64,000 nt of DNA from Thunnus maccoyii (lineage: Eukaryota; Chordata; Actinopteri; Scombriformes; Scombridae): contig NC_056554.1 of NCBI RefSeq assembly GCF_910596095.1, positions 3,472,001 to 3,536,000 on the forward strand, given 5' to 3'. Both the position numbers and the translations under genes were made by a program. Below the pieces are notes generated by a model. The model was not told the origin of the DNA. It did not search any database and saw nothing but the letters and a program-made list of their open reading frames with translations. Of this stretch, positions 1-11,099 are shown in pieces (the stretch's first letter is position 1; each line of letters begins with the position of its first letter).

Positions 1-57
1 ATAATTACAAAATGTTAGAGTCACCTTACATGTTAAAAAGTGGTGTTTTCCTCACAG

Positions 58-1475
58 GCTGGTCCATCTTCTCCACATGTTGTCTCCATCAGTACCACTT
101 TGTTGCTCAACGCATGAAGTGGACTGAAGCTCAGACCTACTGCAGAGAGACATACACAGACCTGGTCACCATTGAAAACACTGAAGACATGAACCAACTC
201 ATCAACACAGTTTCATCTGCTGGTAATAACAGTCAGGTCTGGATTGGCCTGTACAGAGTCATTGATTGGAAGTGGTCAGATGGGTACAGAGGGAGTGGAG
301 CTGAATATAGGGACTGGGGATCCAATCAACCAAGTTTAGGCACTGATAAACTCGGTGTAGTTATTGTAAACAGTCGTCCCTCATGGCAGATTCATTCTTG
401 TACACATGCACATTATTTCGTCTGTTATAATGGTAAGTACCCAGCTAAGCATTATTTCTTCTCTAATAATGATTACATTGAAGTTCAGCACTTCAAATCA
501 AAGATTCATTTTTCCCCAATAATTTATCTGCAGGAACACAGCTGGATCCTCAATTTGTTGTTGTGAATCAAGAGATGTCTTGGTTTGATGCTCAGCGGTA
601 CTGCAGGGAGAACTTCATAGACCTGGCCACTGTGAGGAACAACACTGAGAACCAGCAGATCCACAACTTGGTGCTGACGAAAGACTGGACATGGATCGGC
701 CTGTACGGAGATCCTGACTCCTTCCTTTATAACTGGTCTGATGGCAGTCCCTACTCACTCACCACATGGGGTGATAAACATTCAGTTTCAGGATCACTCA
801 GATCAATGATGTGTGGTGTGCAGGAATCAAACCAATGGACATTTAAGTCCTGTGAAGAGAGATTTCCATTTGTCTGCTACAGCATCCCTGGTGAGTGGTT
901 TACTGTCCTTCAGTGGAAGCCAGAGAATGCTGCATAACTTTAGCATAAATCATGTTTGAATGTACACGAAAAAGTGTAAATATCACAGAACTAATAGGAC
1001 AGCAAATGAATGATTCATTTCTCCTCTCATTCTGTGTCTCAGCACCAGTAAAGAGGTGGGTAGTTAAGCTGAGGATGAAGGTGCAGGACTCCTCTGTGGA
1101 TCTCAATGACCCTGCTGTGAAAGCAAACATCCTGAAAAAGGCAAGTCTCCAAAATCCAGACTGGGTTAGGGGCTGGTGTGTCTCAAACAGGTCTAGAATA
1201 CTTGTTTACATGCTTATTCTGCTTGATGTGTTTTGCCACTATGAAGTTTGATAATATCTAAAAAACAGTGGGGGGTTTAGACACAACAACAACACAATAG
1301 GGGGGATGAATGTTTCAAAATGGCTTCCATTTGTGTTTCCCAGTTCCAGGACAGACTGAAGGAGCAAGGAGTGAGTGGAGTCACCCTGAAGTGGAGAGAA
1401 CAGCCTGATGGGAAAGTCTTCCACAAGGAGGGAAAAGAAGAGAAGAAGAAAAAAAGAAAGAAGACTGAGCTCTGA
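58..1475 (+). CDS. Lectin gene A: tandem-CTLD protein, 5' exon outside window
   Basis: This is the 3' part of a two-CTLD lectin gene. Exons read as 58-432 (CTLD1), 534-890 (CTLD2), 1043-1140 (linker) and 1344-1475 (tail, TGA stop); the signal-peptide exon lies upstream of the window. Splice phases fit (1, 1, 1, 0), and intron 3-4 starts with GC rather than GT at 1141. CTLD hallmarks are visible: WIGLY in both domains, paired cysteines, and the FVCY ends. The last exon gives a lysine-rich tail ending KKTEL. Oddities: codon 354-356 is GGT where copy F has TGT, so CTLD1 lacks one of its four canonical cysteines and its partner is left unpaired. There is also an extra Cys near the CTLD1 start (STCC instead of STCR). 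No clear EPN/WND calcium site is visible in CTLD1. The family resembles fish genes often labelled mannose-receptor-like or CLEC20A-like; that name is from memory. Confidence 0.85.
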
Positions 1476-1652
1476 AATGAAAACCCAGCTTTACTTATCT
1501 GTAATCCATGTTGAATGTTGATTCTCTATCTGCTAACAATACACTATCATCAGCTTAACCGTAACCTTGACTACATCCTGTATAGAAGAGTTTTATCCTT
1601 CCTCATCAATATTACTGTGTGAAGTGTTTCAATCAAAGTCACTTTTCTTCCA

Positions 1653-1658
1653 AATAAA
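1653..1658 (+). terminator. Poly(A) signal of lectin gene A
   Basis: AATAAA about 180 nt after the stop codon, at the same place and in the same context as in genes C, D, E and F. Confidence 0.75.
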
Positions 1659-1689
1659 ACATATGAGATGAGTCTTTGGCTTCAAGTTT

Positions 1690-2007
1690 ACAGTGTGTGA
1701 ACCAACCTGATAAAAGCAACAGACACACAGTTATGGCAGTGATTTATTGCAGAATAATAAAGTAATCTAGGTGATAATGGGAGCACTGGTAGTCTGCAAA
1801 GGCCTTCCATCCAAACGTTTGAAATCTGTAGACTTCTGTTGCTGCAATCAAACAAAAACACTTTAGCAAAAGGCAAGAGAACTAAGAAAAGACACAACTA
1901 ACAAATGTATGAAAAAGTGTGAGTATCTTATATAGATAATATGATATAGGCTGATAATATAGGCTGACACAGCAAAATGTATCCACTTCACATTCCCTCT
2001 GTGACAG
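1690..2007. other. Lectin 3' flank, no gene seen
   Basis: Downstream flank repeated after gene D (from about 29825) and gene E (from about 45475) with few changes. I see no convincing coding sequence; the short antisense ORFs differ between copies. Confidence 0.6.
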
Positions 2008-2610
2008 CCAGTGGAGGAAGAAGTTTTTACATCCTTTACTTCAAAGCAGCAATACTACAATATAACATAAGTATGATGAGTAAAACGTAGTAGAAGTATA
2101 ACAAGTGAAAATAGTGGTTGTGCAGTGACGTTAATATGACATTATTAGATTATTAATACTGATGCATCAGTGTGTGAACAACATTTTATTGTTGTAGCTG
2201 GTTAAGGTGGAGCTAGTTTGAACTACTTTATATACAGCAAACTTAACTGTAGGTAGTTAAGTCCAGTGGTTCCCAACCTAGGGGTTGGGCCCCTCCAAAG
2301 GGTCCCAAGATAAATCTGAGGGGTCATGAGATGATTGATGGGAGAGGAAAGAGGTTAAAAGACAAATGAAACACTGGTTTAATCTTTAATGTGTTGTATT
2401 TTATATCGTGAGTGTTTTTATGTTAAATAAAATATTCTGTACAGTAACTAGTGACTATAGGTGTTAAATAAATGTATAATATTTCCTCAAATATTGTGGA
2501 GTATAAGTGGCTAAAAATGGAAACATTCAAATAGAGTACAAGTACCTCAAAATTGTACTGAAGTACAGTATTTGAGTAAATGTAGTTAGTTTGTTGTCAG
2601 ATGAAGACAG
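2008..2610. repeat. Composite fish interspersed repeat, nested elements
   Basis: The start (CAGTGGAGGAAGAAG...) and the end (...AAGTACCTCAAAATTGTAC...) resemble the termini of a non-autonomous element common in fish genomes. Nested inside at about 2268 is a second terminus-like motif (CAGTGGTTCCCAACCT) typical of hAT-family elements. The same composite lies after genes D (about 30120) and E (about 45767). Part of it occurs inverted inside the hAT element at 48671-49575. Family assignment is from memory. Confidence 0.5.
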
Positions 2611-3053
2611 GAACATGTCATGTGACTGAGCACCTCTGTTATTTTACACACCATTGGACAAACTATGTGCTCCTACAAACATGGTTGTGAACGTCACACC
2701 AAACCTCTGTAAATATGTCAGGTCTAAATAATTACACACAACTAAAGAATATACAGATACATAGTGGGATTATAGTGAATTATCAATGACTGCATGAGCA
2801 CATACTGTGTTTCATATTGCATACATGCTGAGCTCTCCATGCATCTGTGTGTGAGAATTAAAATGCAACACTGCACTCTTGTGTTTGCATGTGTGTATTG
2901 TTGGCTTCAAAGTGAGAGTCTAGTAAATGTGGGAACAAAGTGAGAGACAGACATGTAAAACAAGAGGGGAGGATGTGATTTGTTGTTGTAGTTTTACTGA
3001 ACTACAGCTGATTGCATGTTACCCTTTAGCAATAATCTTACTACCATAAGATC
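2611..3053. other. Intergenic flank, nothing recognised
   Basis: AT-rich flank shared with the regions after genes D and E. No coding or RNA feature seen. Confidence 0.5.
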
Positions 3054-3061
3054 ATTTAAAT

Positions 3062-4198
3062 CAGGGGTCTCAAACTCAAATTACCTGGGGGCCGCTGGAG
3101 GCAGAGTCTGGTTGAGGCTGGGCCGCATCAGGTATTCCACAAAAAAAGCTTAGCAGGCGCAGGCTAGGATAGCTGGCGCAAAAAAAGGCGACTACTACCG
3201 GCTTGTTCATTATCCGCCGTGCTTTTGTTGTTGTAAACGTCGTCATAGAAACAAGTGAAACAAATGGCATCATAAAGAAATATCTTTATAATGTTTATTG
3301 TGCAAGGCATTAACTATAGAGTAAAATGTTTTGAGGAATAAATCTCTTTCCGCAAATGATTCAGTACATTCCATTCACCCAAAAGATTTTTTCGAATAAT
3401 TTGTCCATGAATGTCAGATCATTGCAGAGCAAACGTGGAGAACATGAAGCCGGGACAGTGGGACACCATTATCCCATGGTTTGCACCTCCATGGCTGCAT
3501 CCCATGGTTTGCAGCCATGGAGGCGTTATTTATTGGCTTTTATTTTCTATAATAACTCCATGGATGCAGCGGGCGCTGCGAAGCTAGCGGCGTTGTCAAA
3601 TCAAATATGACGTGTGGCACAGCAGCATCAGCTGTACGGTGTTTTGTTACACTCTGTGTTTATGATCTCTGTCGGATGAACATAAGTGTGTTCATGAAAA
3701 CGTAAATATTAACTTTTAATTCACTTCACAACGTGGCATTATGTGACAGAAATATGCATATACATTATTATCTGCCAGACTTATAAAGACGCAGATACAC
3801 CTGGTTCTTTTTTTTTAATGTCACACACTGTGGAATCACATGCACGAGCCTCATTTGCTGTCACAGTGAGCCAAAAAATGGATGTAAAGGTCTTTAAACC
3901 TCTGTTTGTACGTCAACAGTTGTGTCCGTTCCGCTCATCAGACCTCAGTGAGAATTACGCACAGGCTCTCCAACAGCTGATCATTACGCACGGCTGCTGT
4001 GGATATTTGAAACGACTTTACCCCTAATTTTACCCTAAAGTTCGTTCAGCTCCAGCTTGTGCAATAAAGGGACCTTCCACACACAACACAGTAAAGTGCC
4101 ATTCATATAAAACTCACGGGCCGCACTAACATTAAACTTTCATATCAAGGTGGGGGCCACAAAATATCAGCCCGCGCGCCACGAGATTGAGATCCATG
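3062..4198. mobile_element. Non-autonomous hAT element, copy 1
   Basis: An 1137-bp insertion flanked by a perfect 8-bp target-site duplication ATTTAAAT (3054-3061 and 4199-4206). The termini are imperfect inverted repeats: CAGGGGTCTCAAACTC on the left, and CATGGATCTCAATCTC when the right end is read on the opposite strand. An 8-bp duplication with CAGGG-type ends is the hAT signature. There is no transposase coding; the ORFs inside are short and unlike known domains. A 14-bp perfect stem hairpin lies at 3486-3523. The paralogous locus after gene E (46812-46819) is an empty site. Confidence 0.88.
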
Positions 4199-4206
4199 AT
4201 TTAAAT

Positions 4207-4802
4207 GGTTTGCTTGAGAAAACATCTGAAATATCTTCATTTTAGAGGAGTCATTGAACCTCTCCTGTATTTCTCTCTTTGTTGGTAATGATTTACTGAG
4301 TCCTATTGCATTTCTACATGAGATGCTTGAGAGAATTTGAGGAAGACAGATAACAGAGAGAGAAATAAAACATATATTGAGTTCAGTAAAGTGACTTATT
4401 TGGATGTAGTTTGGTTAAACTAAGAACCTGGAGTTTTGTATTGATTTGCAGCCTTGTAACATTTAGATGGGAGCTGTGTTTAGTGGCCTTTTGTTTGACA
4501 CAAATGATAATGATGTAATAATGAACAACGCGCCTTAAACAGACTTAAGAACAGACTTTAATATATAATATGTATGAGTATGTTTTAATTAGTGTCTAAT
4601 CCACTGAAAATAATAATTGTTGTGTTTTTGTTACCTTAGAATGAACCCTTTATATCTACATAGGGAGCAGGTCCCCTCCCTGATTTCTGCTGGACAGGTA
4701 AGAGTAACATTAAAGATTACAACAGAATGTAATATATATTTCCCCCCGCTGCTAATGGTTCAAAACCTAGATGATGTACAATGTTTATTAGCAGAACGTT
4801 TC
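4207..4802. other. Intergenic flank, no gene supported
   Basis: The sequence continues the flank interrupted by the hAT element, and matches 32248-32843 and, up to about 4530, also 46820-47118. A short stretch near 4640-4700 looks exon-like, but nothing recognisable is encoded. Confidence 0.45.
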
Positions 4803-5224
4803 CTTTAATACATTTTAACTTAATGTTTCTCTCTCAGAACTGGTTCTTATGACGTGCTGTCTGAACATGTCAGAAATCAAATAGTTGTTCAGAACAACTT
4901 CACTCAAAGGCAGAGTGAAAAGCCGACCATCACAGAGAGGGGGGGGGGACATGGTATTGTTTCATTAAGGAGATAAAAGCACATATTTTAATGGTAGTGT
5001 TGCAATTCCTCAGTATTATGGGTTTCTCATTTGTCATTCTGACAGCTCATACCAATGAGCATGCTAGTGGTGCGCTGCCAAAACGTTCTGGATGGAACTC
5101 GGGCTCTAGAGTTATTGCTCCTCACATTGGACATAGGAAGTGGATTTTGTACAACTGGATGCACAGAACTGTAATGTCTGTACTGTGACGGTTCAGGATG
5201 AATACACATACCGTTACACCCCTA
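4803..5224. mobile_element. 5'-truncated hAT-like element (second family), copy 1
   Basis: Homologous to the right-hand 470 bp of the complete element at 48671-49575 and ending in the same terminus (...ACCGTTACACCCCTA) followed by GTCCTGGT. The left half is missing here and in the copy at 32844-33265, so the deletion predates the segmental duplication. Confidence 0.7.
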
Positions 5225-6137
5225 GTCCTGGTGTAATTAATGACAGCTTAAGGCTGTGGCTGTGAGTTCAGTGGGTTTCTGGGCAGTTCATGTCTTACCA
5301 GTGTCCTAATAATCAAGGCTATGCTCTCTTTTCCTTTTTTCCCACATGTTGGTTTGGGGCCTTGCTTTCCTGGAAAATCTTGCTGTCAGATTTCATGGAG
5401 AATGCAGCATCGCATAAAGGGTCTAAGGGGTCTTTTGGCCTCGAGTCCAGAGGTCAGATTATTAGAGTAGGGGTTCAATAGCATTTTATTTCTGAATCTA
5501 GTATGAAATTTATTTTGATTTCACTTTTAAGAATTGCAAGTAACAACCAAATTTTTTTCAAGTTCAGTTTTTGTCAGAAGTTTGAAGTTTGCTAACAGCA
5601 TTGTGGATCAAGTCTTGAATAGAGAGAAAGTTGTTACAGATTTCAGATCCCTTGATTTTTTTCTTCTATGTATTGACTAGTCACTTAGTTTCCTTGGTAA
5701 AATATCTACAGTATGAAACTGTTAAATTTGTTCAATTTTTTTTGTGTTGGAGTAAACAGACATTAGCACTTTGAATCTATAACTCTGTCAGTCATGTCGT
5801 TTAGTATGAAAAGAGTCTTAATTTACCCAAATTCACCTCAGAGCAAATTCATCTTAGTTATGTGAAGGTTAGTTGAATGGGATAACCTAATATAACAGGT
5901 TCAATGTCAAAGTTTGTAAAATACATGGCTGTCAAGCTAGAAAGAGTTTCTTCTGACTTCCTGTGCATTAACATGTGTATCCAATCCAGAGCAGAGTACC
6001 TGATCCTCGTCTTTATGATTTCAACACTGGCAGCACAAACACAAACAGGCAGATGACTCAGCAGTTTCATCATTTTTGGACACCAGCCTCTTGCATTCAG
6101 TTTCTTCACACCCAGTCGTTGATTTTGACATGCGGAG
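5225..6137. other. Intergenic flank, nothing recognised
   Basis: AT-rich sequence repeated at 33266-34178 and in shortened form at 49576-50180. No coding or RNA feature seen. Confidence 0.5.
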
Positions 6138-6376
6138 CAGCGTAAGTACGGGAAAAACCGCATGGCGGCCGACACCAAGCAGCTGCAGGCCAAAGAGGAA
6201 GAACTGATGAAGAAGAAGCAGGAGATCAGGAACCATCTGATCTGAAGAAGGAGAGGAGAGACCTGCGCACTGCTGTGGAGGCTGCTGCTGGTAAAACACA
6301 TAGACTTCTGTTGAAAAAGTGTTTGTTGTTAAATGACAAAACCAAGGTCCTGCATGCCACCATTAGCTGTCCAATT

Positions 6377-6468
<92 letters not shown>

Positions 6469-7520
6469 TAGTCACCGGTAATGTTGTGACAGACCCAGGA
6501 GTCTTCTCCATTCTCCAGCTGTGACACCAGTGACACTGAGTCCTGCTCCCTGCTGGTCAACAGTGCCTCATTGCTCCGTCGGCAGCAGGGCGGCCAGAAG
6601 GCCTCACCAGTCCGTGGACACGTCCTCAGGAAGACCAAGGTCAGAGCTCACAATGCAGACTGGGACCAGACTGATATATAATGGTTTGCAATATACTGGG
6701 ACAGTTTTGGCAGTCCTGTTTCAACATGAGTCCCCTCATGCACAAAGTTCATGAGGACATTTTCCCACTTTGAGTGGAATTAACACATCGTCTTATCACC
6801 CAACATCAGTGTTGGATCTCACTAATGCTCTTGTGGCTGAATGGGATCAAATCCCTGAAAATAATAATTACTCATTTTTACTATATTTTTTATGACCAGT
6901 GTAGTACCTGTAGTACTGGAAACTGTGTTAAGTCACAATAACTAGTATATGAATCAGCAAATAGGGAAAGAAGAACATCACACTTGTGGCAGCAATGCCA
7001 CGCCAAGCTGTGTGTCAGGGTGGAGAGAGGAGGAGAGGAGGAGCAGTGTGTCAAACACAACACACTAGAAGTGAAGCTATTCTATCTTTTTCACTTTGTG
7101 GTTTGAACATTTAATCCACTACAAACTCCCCTTTAAATCATTGAAATCCTGCAGCACATGTTCATCAAGCCAAGTTTTATTTAGATTTTTTTTATTCATT
7201 CTGACAGGTTTGAGGCTAGAGTAGGCAAGTGCTGAAAATCTTTGTAAAAATAATCTTTTTTGCTCATTTTCTAAAACTATTTTCTTCTATTATTTTCTGT
7301 ATTGTACAACATTATGTGCATATTTGGCTGCAACGTCCGTGGTAGCTCAGCTCTGTGAAGCACATTGTGCTTCTTCCTGGAATGAAATGTATGATATAAA
7401 TAAAGTTTTGTTTGCTTTCTTCATAATGTCAAAGACAAATCCATGTAAATGTGGAGCATGCGAACTAAGTGTGTGTCTCTGTTTGTTTGTTTTGCAGGAA
7501 TGAGAGCAGAAGAACAGCAC
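6138..7520 (+). pseudogene. afap1: AFAP1-like 3' gene fragment, copy 1 (broken)
   Basis: Three exon-like blocks resemble the C-terminus of actin filament-associated protein 1. These are a coiled-coil exon (about 6138-6290, YGKNRMAAD then a Lys/Glu-rich helix, donor GTAAAA), an exon starting at 6519 after CTCCAG (CDTSDTESC ... RGHVLRKTK, ends 6639, donor GTCAGA), and a last exon at 7498. Compared with copy 3 (34179), a 5-nt deletion in the first block shifts the frame, and the last exon reads GAA TGA instead of GAA TGG, so this copy cannot encode the normal end. AFAP1 is normally an actin cross-linker and Src adaptor. The upstream PH-domain exons are absent. Identification rests on remembered similarity to the vertebrate AFAP1 tail. 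Confidence 0.65.
6381..6465. repeat. (TG)n microsatellite
   Basis: About 42 uninterrupted TG units in the intron-like gap between AFAP1-like exons. The duplicate at 34457-34474 has only about 9 units. Confidence 0.98.
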
Positions 7521-8056
7521 ATAAACCTCTCAACCCCTCACATCAGTCTCATGTTATTTCCTCTTTTTTTTCTTTTTGAGAAATTGTGTTTATATTTATT
7601 TAAACTGTTCATACAGTCTGAGAGCGTGTTGAGGACACAAGCATAGCATTCACATGAACCAGAACAAGTTGCCTGTTTTAGTAAACTGTAAGTACCACAA
7701 CATACAGACATAACAACCTTTTGAAACTTTTATACTATGGAGCATGTTTAGTGCACAAACTTTCTTCTTCAAGCAACCACCAGTCTCTTTATTTCCTTTT
7801 CACTCAAAATCTGATTCAGTTTGGGTTCAAAAAGGTCAAAACCAAGTATTTATTTGTAAACGTTGAAAGGAAATACTAGCTTCCCTTTGTTTATTCATGT
7901 TGATATATTTAAAGTGTTTTACTTACTATATATGTGTGTGTGTGTGTGTGTATACACATACACACACAGAAATTTCAAAGAGCTTAATGATCTCAAAATC
8001 TTGCTGTCCAATATGTATCAACATGCCACAACCTGAGGGACAGTGAATGACCCGGA

Positions 8057-8058
<2 letters not shown>
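7521..8058. other. Passenger-block flank with short TG/CA tract
   Basis: Sequence between the AFAP1-like fragment and the Tc1 fragment, repeated in the other passenger blocks. It includes a (TG)n run at about 7931-7951 followed by a CACACA-rich stretch. No gene seen. Confidence 0.6.

Positions 8059-8118
<60 letters not shown>
8059..8118. repeat. (CA)n microsatellite
   Basis: Thirty CA units directly upstream of the Tc1 remnant; length varies widely between the passenger blocks. Confidence 0.98.
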
Positions 8119-8120
<2 letters not shown>

Positions 8121-8166
8121 TACATGCATAAGATATACTATATGTAATTAATATATATCAATCTTA

Positions 8167-8673
8167 ATGTTGGAGAAGTACCACTCCATTCTTCAGAGAC
8201 ATGCTGTACCCTCTGGTTTGCATCTTTGTGGAGAAGGATTCATACTGCAGCAGGATAATGACCCCAAACACACCTCAAAGCTTTGCAAGAACTACTTGAA
8301 GACCAAAGAAGACCAAGGAGTCCTGACTGTCATGGACTTTCCTCCACAGTCACCTGACCTCAACCCCATTGAACATTTATGGGGACACTTGAAGACTGAG
8401 AGAGCCAAACTTTCTGTGACATCACAAGAAGCTCTTTGGAACATTGTCAAATCCTGCTGGGATAACAAGGCTCATTAGGTTTTCAACAGACTTGTGGAGT
8501 CCATGCCAGCTGGAGTGCATGATGTCATTAAAGTAAAAGGAGGAAATACTGAGATATTCTGAAATTTATGTACATTTTTCAAATTATTTGTAATGAAAGA
8601 AATAGTTTTAAATTCAGAACAAATACAAAATAGAAGTATCTTGACTAGAGGTCTCAGACTTTGGATCCCACTG
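8167..8673 (+). mobile_element. Tc1-like transposon remnant, 5'-truncated, copy 1
   Basis: Encodes the C-terminal half of a Tc1/mariner transposase. QQDNDPKHTSK carries the second catalytic aspartate, and SPDLNPIEHLWG carries the final glutamate of the DDE triad. The N-terminal DNA-binding domains and first aspartate are absent. An in-frame TAG at 8476-8478 (CAG in copy 2) interrupts the frame. The right end matches a Tc1 terminal repeat (read inverted: CAGTGGGATCCAAAGTCTGA) ending at 8673 before a TA dinucleotide. It is non-autonomous and dead. Confidence 0.9.
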
Positions 8674-9955
8674 TACATGTACATCCTTTTTTTCATTTTC
8701 TGGAGTCTCGTCCTGTGTGGAATCTTAGGAAACACTTGTGTTTGTTGGTAAACCAGAGATGATCATCACACTTTCTGCACTTTGCATAAGAAATACAATA
8801 TATTTGTATGCATCTATTCAACCCTTTAGACATAAAATGTACTTGTGTCTGTTATTGCCAGTGAGTAGTAGATAGCAAAAACATGAACCAGATCATCATT
8901 TTACACAATAATACATCACCATCATTCAGAATGTCTCAACATTTACACTAACTGCACTAATTATGTCTCGAGGCAAAAATCACATTTTAGAAAAAATAAA
9001 ACATGTCTTTAAACCATCAGTTCAGTTTTTTAGAGATTAAAGCACATGCTTGTATCTTTTTAAAGGTTGTCTTGATTTCAAGGTGTTATATAGTCAAATA
9101 TATCTGACCCTTTTCTAGCACTGTGCCACATGTGGCTCCATTTCCTGAAAATGTGTCCCACCCCAAAAATGCAACATTATACCCACTTCAACTCCTCATC
9201 TGATTTGATAGAAACTTCTGATCAAGGTTTGCAATGTGTGAAAATTACAATATGTATAAGTGAGAGGCTCAGAAGACTTCCTGCTGCCTGAAGGCAACAA
9301 TATGTAGTAGAGTAGTGGTAGACAAATAGCAGCCATGAGCCAAATCTGGTTGAACTGTCTCCTATTAAACCTGTGAACTGATATTACTCAATTTATTTAT
9401 ATATGTATGTGTGTATTTTCATCTGATGTATATACACATTGGAATCGGTGGAATTTTAATTAGAGGTGTTAACCACATTTAAACATTTCAAACATCCAGC
9501 CCAGCCTCTCTGTGAACAGGTATCATTGGAACTACTTTCTACTGAAGAAATAGTCCCAATGAAAACTAATCACAGTGAATTCTGTTTGGAGTAATGAAGA
9601 CTCCAGAGGGAGATGTTGCTGCTGAATTATCTGAATGACACTTTTTCAACACTGTGAGCACCAAAAAACAAAGAAACAGAAAATTCCATTCACCTCTACT
9701 GTATAGAAGAGAAATACAACTGAAACTCTGCACGCTAGATACGACTGGAGGTAAGTGAGAAATAAAATATATATATTTTGTAGTTGAGATGAATTGATCC
9801 CTTCAAATCATCACCTTTGCACACGACCAAAGTATGACTCTGAAACAACAGCTTCAAAAATACTCTGTGGGTACTTTACAATGTGTTGGAGACAAACATT
9901 TACATACGTGTCATTACTTTTTGCATATAGAATACAGCAGAACTGTGACTTTTGC
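8674..9955. other. Lectin upstream region, no gene seen
   Basis: Conserved upstream flank of lectin exon 1, repeated at about 24826-26110, 36420-37370 and 61429-62510. No ORF of substance. A candidate 5' untranslated exon may lie before GGTAAGTGAG at about 9750, but this is not demonstrated. Confidence 0.45.
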
Positions 9956-10076
9956 CCCTAACAGAGAAGAGAAGCTGGTGTTGTATTTGACTAGATTTGC
10001 CTAAGAACAGCAAATATAGAGGCAGAGTTTCCTTTCAACAGTGAACATCGACACACAGAGACCTCAGAGCAGCATC
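9956..10076 (+). promoter_or_regulatory. Conserved lectin proximal promoter / 5' UTR block
   Basis: A block of about 115 nt (GCCCCTAACAGAGAAGAGAAG through a TATA-like AATATAGAGG to the ATG) precedes every lectin exon 1 in the window. The TATA-like motif lies about 60 nt before the start codon. Here the exon it would drive has lost its gene body. Confidence 0.5.
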
Positions 10077-10116
10077 ATGATGGAAAGGAGTTTGTTGGGT
10101 GTCCTGTATCTCTCAG
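10077..10116 (+). pseudogene. Orphan lectin signal-peptide exon (gene B remnant)
   Basis: ATG ATG GAA... encodes MMERSLLGVLYLS followed by the usual phase-1 GT donor, matching exon 1 of genes D, F and G. The next 170 nt are normal intron 1 sequence, but at 10291 the sequence changes to a retroelement and exons 2-5 never appear. The gene body has been lost, though the promoter and signal exon remain. Confidence 0.85.
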
Positions 10117-10290
10117 GTCAGTGAAATATTTAAAAGAATAATATGTAACTTTTCCGCATTATACTGTTTAAAAATGACTAGACCTTTGTAATATATTTTG
10201 TTGAGTTGTGTACCAACATTATCTTAACTCAGATAGCATGAACAAAACTATCATTGAATCAATGTTGAAATTTAACATGGATTTTTCATC

Positions 10291-10803
10291 ATGGACCTCG
10301 AACTGCTCCTCAACGCTGCGGACGAGGACTTGTTCGACGTCCCGGAGTCCCCCGGTGTCCGATCTTTCCAGCAGCCTCGCCTGCGCTCCTCGGTTTCCCT
10401 CATCCCGGCCTCTTGGCCCTCATCCTCCGTCGACGACAGTATCGTCGAGCCCTTGCTCCCCAGCGGCTCCAGGGGAACGTCCCGTACTCGGCGTCCGAAG
10501 AAAGCTACTCATTCCCGACACTCACTCCAGCCTCGCTCGAGATCCCAGAGCCCGCCCAAGAGGAGCAGCTACCGCGCGCAGCGCTCTCCTCGCCACCAGC
10601 GTATCGACCGCTCCTCGGCCCCAAACATGTCCGAGTGGACCGTCGCTCGCTTAAAGCATTTCCTCAGCCAAAATAACATTCCCCTCCACCGCACCGACAA
10701 CAAGGCAAGACTGTTTCAATTATACACAAACTCCCTGCAGGACAGCACTCTCTCCCATCCATCTTCCGGGTTCCCGGTGTCGCGCGCGCAACGACGTCCG
10801 TGA
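10291..10803 (+). pseudogene. Retroelement Gag N-terminus with SAP domain
   Basis: Reads MDLELLLNAADEDLFDVPES through a basic Arg/Ser/Pro linker to a SAP-like helix-extended-helix motif (MSEWTVARLKHFLSQNN ... NKARLFQLY), then stops at 10801-10803. SAP domains bind DNA. The Ala/Ser/Pro-rich linker that should follow continues in the next frame (about 10804-11094), and the Gag core continues in a third frame from about 11100. At least two frameshifts therefore break Gag. Copy 2 has the same breaks. Confidence 0.75.
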
Positions 10804-11099
10804 CGTCACGGCACGTCGCTCCGCCACACGCACACCTTCCTCCTCAGCAACCTCAGCCTCTCCAGTACAGTCTGCTTCTAACCCTATGCAGGCTCTCTCT
10901 GCTCCACAGCCATTTCCTCCTCCTACTTTCTCTTCAGCTGCACTTACATCCCATGCATATACATCCCATCACCCCAGCATCCCTTCCTCCTCTCTGGCTC
11001 CTGTCTCTGCTGCCCCTTCCCTCCCGGCCATCTCAGCTGCTCCTCCACCCGCACCAACCACGGCAGCTGCTCAGACAGCACAAACAACAGCGTAGCATT

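Noticed and set aside
952..1251. Independent gene on the frame covering lectin exon 4 (also 29063-29362)
   Set aside because: It reads lectin exon 4 with flanking introns; the conserved part is the exon only.
3356..4027. ORFs inside the hAT element
   Set aside because: No similarity to hAT transposase; the second is destroyed in copy 2 by a deletion without other change.
5858..6301. Antisense ORFs of 92-147 residues over the AFAP1-like coiled-coil exon (also 33899-34645)
   Set aside because: Shadow frames of the sense exon; the sense reading matches a known family.
6329..6638. ORFs rich in CVCV or THTH repeats (also at 7926, 22325, 24039, 35912, 47792, 50924, 60581)
   Set aside because: These are translations of TG/CA microsatellites in different frames.
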